Positions 16,449-25,264 of a DNA stretch of 64,000 bases are shown here, piece by piece (the first letter of the stretch is position 1; every line of letters begins with the position of its first letter). Location of the stretch: assembly GCF_000016985.1 (NCBI RefSeq), contig NC_009633.1, positions 3,205,539 to 3,269,538 on the forward strand, read 5' to 3'. The notes under the pieces were generated by a model. It ran no database searches, was not told where the DNA came from, and saw only the letters and a list, made by a program, of their open reading frames with translations. The translations under genes and the position numbers were made by a program. The DNA comes from Alkaliphilus metalliredigens QYMF. Lineage in GTDB: Bacteria > Bacillota > Clostridia > Peptostreptococcales > Natronincolaceae.

Positions 16449-17375
16449 CTATCTTAGTAGTTCATCCTTCAACTTATTTCTTAGCTCATTTAAATCCTTT
16501 GGTAATGATGCCCTCACCTCTATTTTTTCCTTATACCGTGGTTGTAAGAAACTTAAATAACTTGCATGTAAGGCCTGTCGTCTAATAAGCTCTGTATCCA
16601 CATAGCCATATAAATGGTCTCCTAGCATGGGATGTCCTATAGATTCCATATGCACTCTAATTTGATGGGTTCTACCAGTCAATAGCGATACCTCCAACAT
16701 AGTTGCATCCGCATATCTTTCCAAGACAGTAAATTTTGTTAAGGACTGCTGTCCACGATCATCTACTACTCTCTTTATCGTCTCGTCGCTTGACCGATAA
16801 ATTGCCCCATCAATCTCCCCTTCATTTGCCACCACAACCCCTTTAACAAACGCAACGTATTTTTTAGTTATTTCGTTGGCTTTCATCTGTTGAGACATAA
16901 TATGATGTGTGTAAGGATTTTTCGCTATGACTAGTAATCCAGAAGTATCCATATCTAATCGATTGACAAAGCGTATTCTACAGGCGACACCCTTTTTCTC
17001 CAAATAATTTTGGGCTGCATTAGCAATTGTATCCTTTGGATGACTTTTCGTCGGATGAGAAACAATTCCTGGTTCCTTATTTATCACAATGACATCGATA
17101 TCTTCATAAACTACATTGAAGGGTATTTCTTGCGGTTCAAACTGACTGGCTTCCTCAGTCATATCAATCTTGATCCAATCTCCCTCACTAAGCAATTCAT
17201 GATATTTAGCATATTGTCCATTTATTAAAATTCGTTTACTCTTCTTGAGCTTTGTCAATAAACGACTGGATAGATCTAACCTATTTTTTAGTGTCTCCTT
17301 AAGCGGTTGCTGATCATCTTCTGCCTCCACTTCATATGTTATCATACGCTCATTTTGTTCATTTGGCACTAGCAT
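16449..17375 (-). CDS. RluA-family pseudouridine synthase
   Basis: A 308-aa enzyme that isomerises uridine to pseudouridine in rRNA or tRNA. The N-terminal S4-like domain (SSRLLTKLKKSKRILINGQYAKYHELLSEGDWI) binds RNA. The catalytic domain has VIVINKEPGIVSHPT, the signature RFVNRLDMDTSGLLV with the catalytic aspartate in RLD, and LLTGRTHQIRVHM. The start is ATG 17375 behind GAGGTG; longer readings from 17429 lack a ribosome binding site. RluA, RluC and RluD cannot be separated by eye, although the S4 domain favours the RluC/RluD group. It is monocistronic and convergent with the tRNA. Confidence 0.92.
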   Translation of the reverse strand: MLVPNEQNERMITYEVEAEDDQQPLKETLKNRLDLSSRLLTKLKKSKRILINGQYAKYHELLSEGDWIKIDMTEEASQFEPQEIPFNVVYEDIDVIVINKEPGIVSHPTKSHPKDTIANAAQNYLEKKGVACRIRFVNRLDMDTSGLLVIAKNPYTHHIMSQQMKANEITKKYVAFVKGVVVANEGEIDGAIYRSSDETIKRVVDDRGQQSLTKFTVLERYADATMLEVSLLTGRTHQIRVHMESIGHPMLGDHLYGYVDTELIRRQALHASYLSFLQPRYKEKIEVRASLPKDLNELRNKLKDELLR

Positions 17376-17652
17376 GGATTCACCTCGTCTCATTTTGATC
17401 TGCATTGGTAATTGTATTATAAAACACAAAGCGCTTCAACCTTCTTTTTTCGATATCTTTCGATATCAGGAAGGATTTTCTTAATGTATTTAGAATTATA
17501 CATAAGTGGGCTATTCAGTGCATAATTTAAATTACTTTTATTATGTGTTGATTAAATGTTTAAAAACCACCTAATGGTGAAATACATATAGATAAGAACG
17601 TATCGTTTATTATCATTGTATTGCTAAGACTCATTATATAAGGAGAATGTTT

Positions 17653-18459
17653 ATGGCACTTAATAAAATTATCAATATTATTTATAATGACTCTAAATTT
17701 TCTGTGGATACAGCAACTTACTTAAAAAAGAGGTTAATTTCCTTAAATTACCATGTCAGTGATACCTTTGATTATACTGCTGAACTGACAATATGCATTG
17801 GGGGAGATGGCTCTTTCTTAAAAGTACTCCATGATTATGGATTTCCTGACATTCCTATTATCGGGATTAATACCGGTCATCTAGGCTTTTTCACAGAAGT
17901 TGATCCTGATCAAATCGACGAATTTTTAGACCAATATGTGGCTCAAGAGTACACTATCGATGAGATTAATCCCATTGAAGCCATCATTTGTACAAGAAAT
18001 AGTTGTATAGAAGCAATGGGTCTTAATGAGATCGTCATTAAAGGTGATAAATCCAGAACCATCCACCTAGATATTTACGTTGACAATCATTTGATCCAAC
18101 GTTTTAGTGGCGACGGTATTTTAATTTCCACTTCCACTGGTAGTACAGCCTACAATTACTCAAGTGGCGGTAGTATTGTGGATCCACGAATCGATGTACT
18201 TCAAGTGACGCCATTGGCTCCTATCAACACCAATGCCTATCGCTCCTTTACTTCAAGTGTCATTCTACCTGCTGACGCTGTCATTAAAGTGAGTCCAGAA
18301 TATCGTTTCGAAAACTCAATTGTAATCGTAAGTGACGGTGTAGAGCATCATCATGATGCTATTATAGAAGTTGTTTTAGAGCTCTCTGAATTAAAAGTTA
18401 AGATGCTTAGACTTAAAAACTCAGAGTTTTGGAAAAAAGTAATTGAAAAATTTCTTTAG
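17653..18459 (+). CDS. nadK: NAD kinase
   Basis: A 268-aa cytosolic kinase making NADP from NAD with ATP or polyphosphate. The GGDGSFLK motif (residues 50-57) carries the catalytic aspartate, followed by INTGHLGFF, GLNEIVIKG and the glycine-rich DGILISTSTGSTAYNYSSGG. The start ATG 17653 has AAGGAG at 7-8 nt; an in-frame ATG two codons upstream is too close to that site. The size matches Firmicute NAD kinases. Upstream is a 277-bp gap holding a small palindrome (GATATC-TTTC-GATATC near 17452-17467) of unknown meaning, and a terminator follows. Confidence 0.95.
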   Translation: MALNKIINIIYNDSKFSVDTATYLKKRLISLNYHVSDTFDYTAELTICIGGDGSFLKVLHDYGFPDIPIIGINTGHLGFFTEVDPDQIDEFLDQYVAQEYTIDEINPIEAIICTRNSCIEAMGLNEIVIKGDKSRTIHLDIYVDNHLIQRFSGDGILISTSTGSTAYNYSSGGSIVDPRIDVLQVTPLAPINTNAYRSFTSSVILPADAVIKVSPEYRFENSIVIVSDGVEHHHDAIIEVVLELSELKVKMLRLKNSEFWKKVIEKFL

Positions 18460-18505
18460 TAACGATGGATTGAAGAACAGTTTAACCATAAAAACTCAAA
18501 AAAGA

Positions 18506-18538
18506 AATGAAGGTCGCTAAATTGCGACCTTCATTTTT
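18506..18538. terminator. Bidirectional terminator between nadK and the symporter
   Basis: A 12-bp perfect stem, AATGAAGGTCGC (18506-18517) with GCGACCTTCATT (18524-18535), then TTT. Confidence 0.85.
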
Positions 18539-18639
18539 GATTGTTTCATTATTGACTTGCTGTGGAGAAAATCCTACATAAAAAGCTGGGAAGAATTGTT
18601 TAAAGCATCTCACAGGACTCAGACCTGTTTAAGAAATTT

Positions 18640-19875
18640 CTATACAGTTACTTCTTCCCTTGGCACATCTAATTCATTCTCAGTTGCAGCAATTACAACA
18701 GCACATGAAGCATCTCCTACAATATTCACTGTTGTTCTGGCCATGTCAAGAACTCTATCTATACCAGCAATCAATGCCACACCCTCTAGTGGCAACCCTA
18801 CTGAAGTCAACACTAAGGATAGCATAATGAGACCCGCTCCTGGTACACCTGCGGTACCAATTGAAGCCAAGGTTGCTGTTAAAATAATGGTACCAATTTG
18901 TCCTCCCGTCAGTGCTACCCCATAAACCTGTGCTACGAATAAAGCACATACCCCTTGATAAAGAGCAGTACCATCCATATTTATGGTTGCACCTAATGGC
19001 AACACAAAACTGGCAATCTTATCTGAAACTCCTAGACCTTCCTTACATGACTTCATGGTTACAGGTAGTGTACCTGCGCTACTGGTGGTACTAAAGGCAG
19101 TAATCGCAGCTGGAGCAATTGCCTTGAAAAATTTCATAGGGCTTATCTTTCCAACAACGGAAACCGCTGAGGAATATACCAAAACAGCATGAATAATACA
19201 ACCGAGATATACTGCTATTACAACCTTAATCAAGGGCAGTAATACAGCCGGTCCATTTTTAGCTACAACTGGTGTAATCAATCCAAATACACCATAGGGG
19301 GCGAAGTTCATAATCATTGCAGTAATTTTATACATAATTTCAGCTAAGCTATCAAAAAAGTTTATAAAAGGCTTTCCCTTATCGCCAGGAACTGCTGTAA
19401 ATCCGACACCAAGGAATAGCGCAAATACTATAATTTGTAACATACTACCAGAAACAAGTCCCTGAAGTGGATTACGTGGGATCATATTTACGATGGTATC
19501 AACAAGTTTCGGTGCCTCCGATGCGGCGGCTGCTGCTGCGTCTGTTGGAATACTAAGTCCAGCACCAGGATTAATAAGTTTTCCCAGTAATAATCCTATA
19601 CTAACTGCAAAGGCAGTGGTGAACAAATAGTAAGCCAGTGTTTTCCCACCGATTCTACCTAATGTCTTAGCATCCCCTATGCTGGCGGCTCCTACAATTA
19701 ACGAAGAAAATACTAAAGGTACAATAACCATGCCAATCATATTAATAAAAACGCTACCAATAGGTGCAATAAAGTTATCAACGAAGTCAGGCGCGCCTGC
19801 TAAAGCAAGACCAGCAACAATACCAGCAATAAGACCAATGAATATTTTTGTTGTTAAACTCATTTTCTTTTTCAC
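18640..19875 (-). CDS. Dicarboxylate/amino acid:cation symporter (DAACS family)
   Basis: A 411-aa secondary transporter of the glutamate/aspartate/C4-dicarboxylate family with about eight membrane helices and two re-entrant loops. Family landmarks are the serine-rich AFSTTSSAGTLPVT hairpin (first re-entrant loop), LPLGATINMDGTAL (the NMDGT motif in helix 7 that coordinates cation) and the C-terminal ALIAGIDRVLDMARTTVNIVGDA. The best start is GTG 19875, 8 nt after GGAGG; TTG 19878 and ATG 19863 are alternatives. It lies downstream of the YcbB-type response regulator on the same strand, so it is the likely regulatory target of that system. Confidence 0.92.
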   Translation of the reverse strand: MKKKMSLTTKIFIGLIAGIVAGLALAGAPDFVDNFIAPIGSVFINMIGMVIVPLVFSSLIVGAASIGDAKTLGRIGGKTLAYYLFTTAFAVSIGLLLGKLINPGAGLSIPTDAAAAAASEAPKLVDTIVNMIPRNPLQGLVSGSMLQIIVFALFLGVGFTAVPGDKGKPFINFFDSLAEIMYKITAMIMNFAPYGVFGLITPVVAKNGPAVLLPLIKVVIAVYLGCIIHAVLVYSSAVSVVGKISPMKFFKAIAPAAITAFSTTSSAGTLPVTMKSCKEGLGVSDKIASFVLPLGATINMDGTALYQGVCALFVAQVYGVALTGGQIGTIILTATLASIGTAGVPGAGLIMLSLVLTSVGLPLEGVALIAGIDRVLDMARTTVNIVGDASCAVVIAATENELDVPREEVTV

Positions 19876-20145
19876 CAATAATTCCTCCTTTTTTATTTAG
19901 AAGTAAACATAGACTCAACGCCATTATTAAATTTTATCCTCTCCCATCTGTTTTTTTCTTGTAACTCATTTTACATCAACATCCATTTGGATATTTTGGG
20001 CTATTGATGTAAACTAAGATACTAAAATGATCTTCATTATAAACTATGCATACCAAGTACATTATATTAAGATTAGTACATGTCCTACAAATAAATACTA
20101 AAACATACAGAATAATACTTAGATAATTTTGAATTGTCTGATATT

Positions 20146-21045
20146 TTACCGATCTATTAAAAGAATAAAAATGCCCTCGATAAATTTTTTCACGCTTATC
20201 TTTCCACCATAATTGCATTTCCCTCTTTCAAAATCCATTTCTCTTCTTACCTCAGCAAAATCAAATAGTGCAGAGGAGTAATTGACAAATGAATCATTGT
20301 AGTAATCCTCTATCCCTAGGTTAGCAAGGTTTTTTAGCGCACTTTTTATAGCCCTTCTTATTCTCTGCTCTATTGATCCTATATTTGTTGGTGTCCCTTG
20401 CTTTGATTCATAGTTTTCCTTAAGATAGCTATAGGCATGTGAAAGCTTGAACTGTGATTGTATACTATTATCTAGGGAACCCTTTTCACGCATCCACATT
20501 ACTATTTCTATGATATCCTGGCAGCCAGCCTCTCCTAGTATACCAATTTGTGCCAGAAGCTTTCGGATCTCTGCTCTTTCATCATAGACCTCATCCTTCT
20601 TTTCCAGAGTCTCTACACCAAGTACTTTCATGCTTTTTATGGCACTTTCAAAGGATTGAATCATTCTAGTCATTTTGTACTTTTCTTTAACACTTTTTAT
20701 CACAAAAACTACCTCAACAACATTGATTGGTTTATTTATATAAAACGCTATACCCTCTTTGTAGGCTCCTGATATCATCTCCTTTGAGTCTACCTGGGAG
20801 ATCATAATAAAAAGACTATTGCAGCCCGTATCTCTAAGGGCTGAAACAACACCAATTCCATCTATTTGGGGCATAAGTAAGTCAACCAGCACGATATCTG
20901 GCTTTAGTTCTTTGATTTCCTCTATAGCAGTTCTACCATTATCTGAGGTTCCTATTAAACTTCCGAGATTTTGATTTAAAATAATCCCCTTTAGTATCTT
21001 CTGAATCACTTTATCATCATCTACGATGTAGAAACTTGTATCCAA
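20146..21045 (-). CDS. Response regulator with YcbB/GlnL C-terminal domain
   Basis: A 299-aa regulator. The receiver domain (residues 1-120) has the acidic pocket VDDD and phosphoacceptor Asp55 in IVLVDLLMPQ, then the conserved serine and lysine (MISQ, INKP). The C-terminal half (about 145-290) matches the YcbB/GlnL domain (PF08664) found in regulators of glutamine or dicarboxylate transport. The start is TTG 21045 behind GAGGTGA. The gene follows the split sensor kinase by four bases and precedes the symporter, a usual sensor-regulator-transporter order. With its kinase interrupted, this regulator may be orphaned or driven by another kinase. Confidence 0.88.
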   Translation of the reverse strand: MDTSFYIVDDDKVIQKILKGIILNQNLGSLIGTSDNGRTAIEEIKELKPDIVLVDLLMPQIDGIGVVSALRDTGCNSLFIMISQVDSKEMISGAYKEGIAFYINKPINVVEVVFVIKSVKEKYKMTRMIQSFESAIKSMKVLGVETLEKKDEVYDERAEIRKLLAQIGILGEAGCQDIIEIVMWMREKGSLDNSIQSQFKLSHAYSYLKENYESKQGTPTNIGSIEQRIRRAIKSALKNLANLGIEDYYNDSFVNYSSALFDFAEVRREMDFERGKCNYGGKISVKKFIEGIFILLIDR

Positions 21046-21436
21046 ATTATCACCTCTTTATTTCAATATTTTCCTTAGGAATCAGAACCTTAAAACAGGT
21101 CCATTGATTCTCCTTGGAGCTTTCTGCTGATATGCTTCCTACAAAATGTTTATCAACAATCTGCTTTACATGAGACAGGCCTATTCCTGTAGACATTCTG
21201 CCTGTAATAGGATCATACTTCGTTGAAAACCCTGGTTCAAAAAGCACCTCCATATCGTCACTCTCGATCCCAGCTCCACTATCCACTACTCTAAATAAAT
21301 AACTGTCTCCTTCTCTTTGTTGATCCACTAAAATATGACCACTGCCCTCTATGGCATCTATAGAGTTAATTATCAAATTATTCAACACAGAAATCAGCGG
21401 GTAAAAATCTATGGTCCTAAAGTTATCCTTACACTT

Positions 21437-21449
21437 AAATTTAAAGATA
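21437..21449. repeat. Direct repeat at the left insertion boundary
   Basis: AAATTTAAAGATA, identical to 23136-23148. The target-site duplication is 11-13 bp, because the last two bases (TA) may belong to the element. Confidence 0.85.
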
Positions 21450-21470
21450 GGCGTTTGCCAAACGCCGCAA

Positions 21471-21494
21471 CCCGCACTATTGCGGGACTTTTTT
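21471..21494 (+). terminator. Terminator inside the left end of the insertion sequence
   Basis: CCCGCA (21471-21476) pairs with TGCGGG (21481-21486), then ACTTTTTT. It faces rightward and would stop transcription entering the element from the host gene side. Confidence 0.65.
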
Positions 21495-21506
21495 AAGCAT
21501 AAAAAA

Positions 21507-21580
21507 ATATAACTCCTCACCAGATTGTGGTAAAATTGAATTGACAGAAACAAATTCACCCAACCTGAAAGGAGTTATAT
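21507..21580 (+). promoter_or_regulatory. Stem sequestering the transposase ribosome binding site
   Basis: ATATAACTCCT (21507-21517) is perfectly complementary to AGGAGTTATAT (21570-21580), which holds the Shine-Dalgarno sequence right before ATG 21581. Read-through transcripts would fold and hide the start. A TAAAAT -10-like box (21531-21536) in the loop would give a native transcript lacking the left arm. Confidence 0.7.
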
Positions 21581-23041
21581 ATGGCTATTTTACCACACAA
21601 ACAGCTTTCTTTGGCTGAAATTTATTCCGATTGTGCCAATTATTTTGAAAATGATAAGCATCACTTTCTTTCTCTTTTAAAAGAAAACCTTAATCTTGAT
21701 GAGTTAATCCCTCTTTCTTTTCATCGTAATTACTATGCATCTACTGGCAGACCTAGAAAACATCATCTTACATCAATGGTTTGGGCTTTGCTTCTGCAGC
21801 GGATTTTCTCCATTCCAAACGATACATTGTTGCTGACTTTTCTTCAGTTTTCTAAGGAACTTAGAAATTTTTGTGGTTTCACCAATGTTCCTGATGCTTC
21901 TAGATTTACTAGATTCAAACAAGATTTTCTGCCAGACTTACAATCATTTTTTGAATATCTTGTGGATGTCACTGAACCTATTTGCCAGGCTATTGATCCT
22001 CATAAGGCTTCTATGACTATCTTTGATACTTCTGGCATTGAAGCTTTTGTTACTGAAAACAATCCTAAATACGCTAATAAAATTATTAAACAACTTAAAG
22101 CTTTTAAAAAGACTCATAACCTTGATGATTCCTATGATCCATATAAAGCAGCCTATGGTTCCATGCCTTCTCATGCAGCTGCTAATCCAGAGATCAAGCA
22201 ACTTTACATCAATGGTCATTTTTGTTATGTCTATAAATTTGGGATGATCACCAATGGTCTTGGTATTATTCGTGATATTACTTTTTATGACCAAGATTTT
22301 ATGAATGCTCATCCTAACATCGTTGTTGACAAAAAGTCGGATTCTCCTGATGAGGATAAGTCCCTTGGTGATGCAAAAGCTCTTTTACCAGTGTTATCTG
22401 ACTTTTTTAATAAACATCCACTCATTCAACCTAATATCTTTATCGGAGATGCTGCTTTTGATACCATTTCTATCTACAAAGGAATTTTTTCGGATTTAAA
22501 GTTCAATAAAGCTTATATTCCCTTAAATCCTCGTTCTTCCCTTAGCAGCTCTGAATACACTCTTACTGAAGATGGGATTCCCTGTTGTCCTCATGATCCA
22601 AAACTACCTATGAAGCCTGAAGGCAATACTTCTCATCTTCGCTGTGGTATTCCTACTTTCAAGTTTGTCTGTCCGAAAATGTCTTGGACTAAATGTGAAG
22701 ACGGCAAGTACCGACGCCGGCATAATTGCGATAATCCCTGTACTTCATCACCTTGTGGTAGAATGATTTATGTGTATCCTGAAAAAGACTTACGGGCATA
22801 TCCAGGCGCCATTCGTGGTACCGATGATTGGGATAAAACCTATAAAGCCCGAGGTGTCGTTGAGCAAACCATTAACCATTTCAAAGATAGCTTTTGTATT
22901 GCTAACCGAAGAACACAGAATGCTAAAACATTGCATGCCGACCTGATTATTGCTGGTATAACGCAGCTTGTTACAGTTATCCTTGCTGACAAAATACATC
23001 AACACAAATATATCAGAAGTTTAAAACCACTTATTGCATAG
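21581..23041 (+). CDS. Transposase of the insertion sequence
   Basis: A 486-aa DDE-type transposase. The N-terminal region (residues 1-110) resembles the DUF772-like domain of IS5/IS1182 transposases (LIPLSFHRNYYASTGRP). Catalytic-type acidic segments are TIFDTSGIEAF (first Asp), FIGDAAFDTI (second) and GVVEQTINHFKD (Glu). A cysteine cluster (CGIPTFKFVCPK, CDNPCTSSPC) between them is typical of IS1182-like proteins and may bind zinc. The frame is intact, so the element may still be mobile. Translation is probably controlled by the hairpin over its ribosome binding site. Confidence 0.9.
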   Translation: MAILPHKQLSLAEIYSDCANYFENDKHHFLSLLKENLNLDELIPLSFHRNYYASTGRPRKHHLTSMVWALLLQRIFSIPNDTLLLTFLQFSKELRNFCGFTNVPDASRFTRFKQDFLPDLQSFFEYLVDVTEPICQAIDPHKASMTIFDTSGIEAFVTENNPKYANKIIKQLKAFKKTHNLDDSYDPYKAAYGSMPSHAAANPEIKQLYINGHFCYVYKFGMITNGLGIIRDITFYDQDFMNAHPNIVVDKKSDSPDEDKSLGDAKALLPVLSDFFNKHPLIQPNIFIGDAAFDTISIYKGIFSDLKFNKAYIPLNPRSSLSSSEYTLTEDGIPCCPHDPKLPMKPEGNTSHLRCGIPTFKFVCPKMSWTKCEDGKYRRRHNCDNPCTSSPCGRMIYVYPEKDLRAYPGAIRGTDDWDKTYKARGVVEQTINHFKDSFCIANRRTQNAKTLHADLIIAGITQLVTVILADKIHQHKYIRSLKPLIA

Positions 23042-23135
23042 TTAACCGGTACGCCTTGTCTCTTTAGAAAATTTAATCAGCACTCAATTTTCTGCCCTTC
23101 TAATTACTTTTCAAATTTAGTTTCGCAATTACCTA

Positions 23136-23148
23136 AAATTTAAAGATA
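23136..23148. repeat. Direct repeat at the right insertion boundary
   Basis: Second copy of AAATTTAAAGATA; see 21437-21449. Confidence 0.85.
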
Positions 23149-24141
23149 ACATCTAATTTCCTAGCTAAGATTATTTTGTTACTATTTTCACTAATTATAT
23201 CAAATATTTCCCTCAAGCATATACTGGTTTTTCTATCCTCCTCGGATAGTACTTTTTCCATACCATCGGTTACCCTATAGTAGTCCTTCTTTATCTCATG
23301 TATATTTTTAGAAATTGTAAGTATCCGCTCCTTAAGAGCTACGTCCTCAATATCTCTATAGAGTTGATAGCTCTTTTCCATTGAATCCTCAATATCAAAA
23401 ACAGATTTCCTAAGAAAGAAAAGCTCCGTCTTCAGCCTTGAAATAAAAAGCACCATTTCCCTATACTTGCTTTCCTTCTGAGCCCGATCATATCTATCCT
23501 TATAATACAGAGACCCATTGTAAAAGATATAGGTTATTATGGATCTTACAAGCCCTACAATAATTATATTCAGAATGGCATGGCTAAAATCAAAATCTGT
23601 AAACAGCCTCCTAACTGTAACCTCTGCCACATTAGACATGCTATCACAAAACCAAAGTGATAAAATTAATAGGATTGGTGTATTTAGCTTTTTACGTATT
23701 TCTAGTAATTCAAAGAACACTCCATAAAGGATATAAAAAGTCACCACTGGAAAGTAATATAGGACATTTTGTAAAAAAGTAGTCTCCTGGTAGGAGAGAA
23801 AATGTACCAAGGCTCTAAAAAACGGTACCAATAGAGCTATCATATTACAGGTGACTATTACTGGTATTTGTTTAAAATAAATTAGCATAATCGAAAGCAC
23901 TATCACCGCCATAGAAAGTCTAAAGACATTAGATGTAGGATTTATGTAAATTTGTCCCATAAAGGTTGTTAAAATTGCTATAAGAAATATGTTCTCAACA
24001 TTTCTTCTGCTCCATTTCAATCCACATCATCTCCTTTACAGGAACTGGTCATAAATTTTAAAAATTTCAAATTGATTTTTTGAATGCTTCTAAAACCCTT
24101 AGAACTCGAATAACTTTTTGATTATTGACATGTAGAATATA

Positions 24142-24150
24142 AGTATACCA
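24142..24150 (-). promoter_or_regulatory. Extended -10 promoter candidate for the sensor kinase operon
   Basis: On the minus strand TGG-TATACT, an extended -10 element, about 120 bp before the kinase start. No clear -35 is visible. Confidence 0.4.
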
Positions 24151-24224
24151 TAATTAACCATGGGTTTTATTTAACTATTCCGACAATTCAGGGCTATTTT
24201 TGTCCTTTTTTGTAGAATTAAAAA

Positions 24225-24246
24225 AGAGGGGTGGTATAGTTACCCC
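24225..24246 (-). terminator. Terminator overlapping the stop of the 196-aa gene
   Basis: On the minus strand GAGGGGT pairs with ACCCCTC, then TTTTTT. The TAA stop lies at the start of the loop side. Confidence 0.8.
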
Positions 24247-24830
24247 TCAGAATTAAGTCTCGTTTTATAGTGTAGTAGCATTAAGATATTTCCGTAGATT
24301 TCTTTGATCAAAATATAATGAGAGAATTCGGATTCGATAAATTGCATTAACTCTTTTTTATTACTCTCACTATGGAGTATTTCGTAAACGTCTACCTCTA
24401 CAGGGAGCCAACCTAAATACTCTAGCTTATTACTTTGTACCGTTGACATCAATTCTTTTGGCATAGATGCAAATACGTTCCCCTTCTGAACTTCATGAGC
24501 CTTCCAAAACTCATTATGTATTGAAAGCAAATTAATATTCTTTAAATCCGAGGTTCTGATCTCACCGAAGCGTTCCAAATAATCTCCTTCATAATAGTCT
24601 CTAACTAGAATAGGCCGATATAAAAACTCCTCTTGAGAGATTTTTTCCATCTTGATATTCCTTGTTTTACTCTGATGCTGTTTCTGTTTCTCTTTTTCCT
24701 GGGTTAATTGTTTTTTCATTTTTTCAGCAGTCTCAATTAACTCCTCTAATAATCCTTCTTTTTTCATATTTTGATTTTCTTTTTCCAAGTTAAACATAAT
24801 CTTCTTTAAGTCGTAGAGTGTGACTTCCAT
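24240..24830 (-). CDS. Uncharacterised 196-aa protein with N-terminal coiled coil
   Basis: I do not recognise this gene. The N-terminal 65 residues are strongly charged and helical (KKIMFNLEKENQNMKKEG..., EKMKKQLTQEKEKQKQHQ), probably a coiled coil. The rest is a globular domain with aromatic-rich stretches (FLYRPILVRDYYEGDYLERFGEI, NEFWKAHEVQKGNVFASMP, YLGWLPVEVDVYEILH). No signal peptide, membrane segment or cysteine motif is seen. The start has a GGGG ribosome binding site and the gene ends in a terminator, so it is a single transcription unit. Confidence 0.7.
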   Translation of the reverse strand: MEVTLYDLKKIMFNLEKENQNMKKEGLLEELIETAEKMKKQLTQEKEKQKQHQSKTRNIKMEKISQEEFLYRPILVRDYYEGDYLERFGEIRTSDLKNINLLSIHNEFWKAHEVQKGNVFASMPKELMSTVQSNKLEYLGWLPVEVDVYEILHSESNKKELMQFIESEFSHYILIKEIYGNILMLLHYKTRLNSEG

Positions 24831-24948
24831 TGCAATCCCCTTCCTTGATGCATTACTCTATTATTTAATTATATTACACATCGAATAAATATAAAATAAT
24901 TTTCCAATACTAAATGTAAATTCAATCATTAGGAGAGGAATTGATCAA

Positions 24949-25239
24949 ATGAAGTGCAAATCATGTCCCAATGGAAATTTAATTTTAAAGGATCAAGTCA
25001 CTTATGTTTATCATTACCAAATTAGAGATGACGGTGCCATCAAATGGAATGATAAAGAAGGCTATACTCCTTATTTATTTTTTAATCGAGAACAACAAGA
25101 CTTCAGACAAACTGTTCAGTGTGATCAGTGTACACAAATCTATGATTTTAAAATTAAGAAAGACTACGATAACGAAATGGTCATCCTAAAAGGGGCCATC
25201 CATTCCCAAGGAGAGATCGATGCCCAACCCTTCGTTTAA
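24949..25239 (+). CDS. Small protein with two CxxC-type motifs
   Basis: A 96-aa protein beginning MKCKSCPNG and carrying CDQCTQIYDF near residue 63, so two CxxC pairs could make one zinc ribbon. The middle is rich in aromatic and acidic residues. The start is preceded by AGGAGAGG, and a terminator follows the stop at once. There are no relatives I can name. It could bind nucleic acid or be a structural zinc protein; neither is shown. Confidence 0.7.
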   Translation: MKCKSCPNGNLILKDQVTYVYHYQIRDDGAIKWNDKEGYTPYLFFNREQQDFRQTVQCDQCTQIYDFKIKKDYDNEMVILKGAIHSQGEIDAQPFV

Positions 25240-25264
25240 AAACCAGAAGCACTTCTTCTGGTTT
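25240..25264. terminator. Bidirectional terminator
   Basis: AAACCAGAAG with CTTCTGGTTT, loop CACTT. It is shared by two convergent unknown genes. Confidence 0.8.

Larger units (their letters stand above)
21448..23135 (+). mobile_element. Insertion sequence (DDE transposase, IS1182/IS4-like), about 1.69 kb
   Basis: The element sits inside the sensor kinase gene and encodes one transposase on the plus strand. Its ends form an imperfect inverted repeat: TAGGCGTTTGCCAAACG on the left against TAGGTAATTGCGAAACT read inwards from the right, 12 of 17 positions matching. Exact direct repeats flank it. The left end is packed with hairpins: a perfect 7-bp one at 21450-21466, a terminator at 21471-21494 and an arm complementary to the transposase ribosome binding site. 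Intact ends, intact transposase and intact duplication suggest recent insertion. Family naming is tentative. Confidence 0.88.
21050..24020 (-). pseudogene. GlnK/YcbA-like sensor histidine kinase split by an insertion sequence
   Basis: The kinase lies in two pieces: N-terminal 295 codons at 24020-23136 and C-terminal 128 codons at 21449-21050. The N-part has six or more hydrophobic segments (residues about 10-170) and a dimerisation helix whose probable phosphoacceptor is His241 in SKNIHEIKKDY. The C-part holds the ATP-binding domain with the N box (LNNLIINSIDAI), the G1 box VDSGAGI and TGIGLSHVKQIVDKH. Deleting the insertion and one copy of AAATTTAAAGATA gives an uninterrupted 423-codon frame. 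It starts with TTG 24020 behind AGGAG. The insertion removes the ATP-binding domain from the sensor, so the full kinase is presumably inactive. Confidence 0.9.

Noticed and set aside
17452-17467. GATATC-TTTC-GATATC upstream of nadK as an operator
   Set aside because: Each half is a short palindrome likely by chance in AT-rich DNA, and no regulator with such a site is recognisable.
21050-21559. An ORF that could be a separate short ATPase-domain protein
   Set aside because: It is the C-terminal part of the split kinase, and its first 40 residues come from the end of the insertion sequence.
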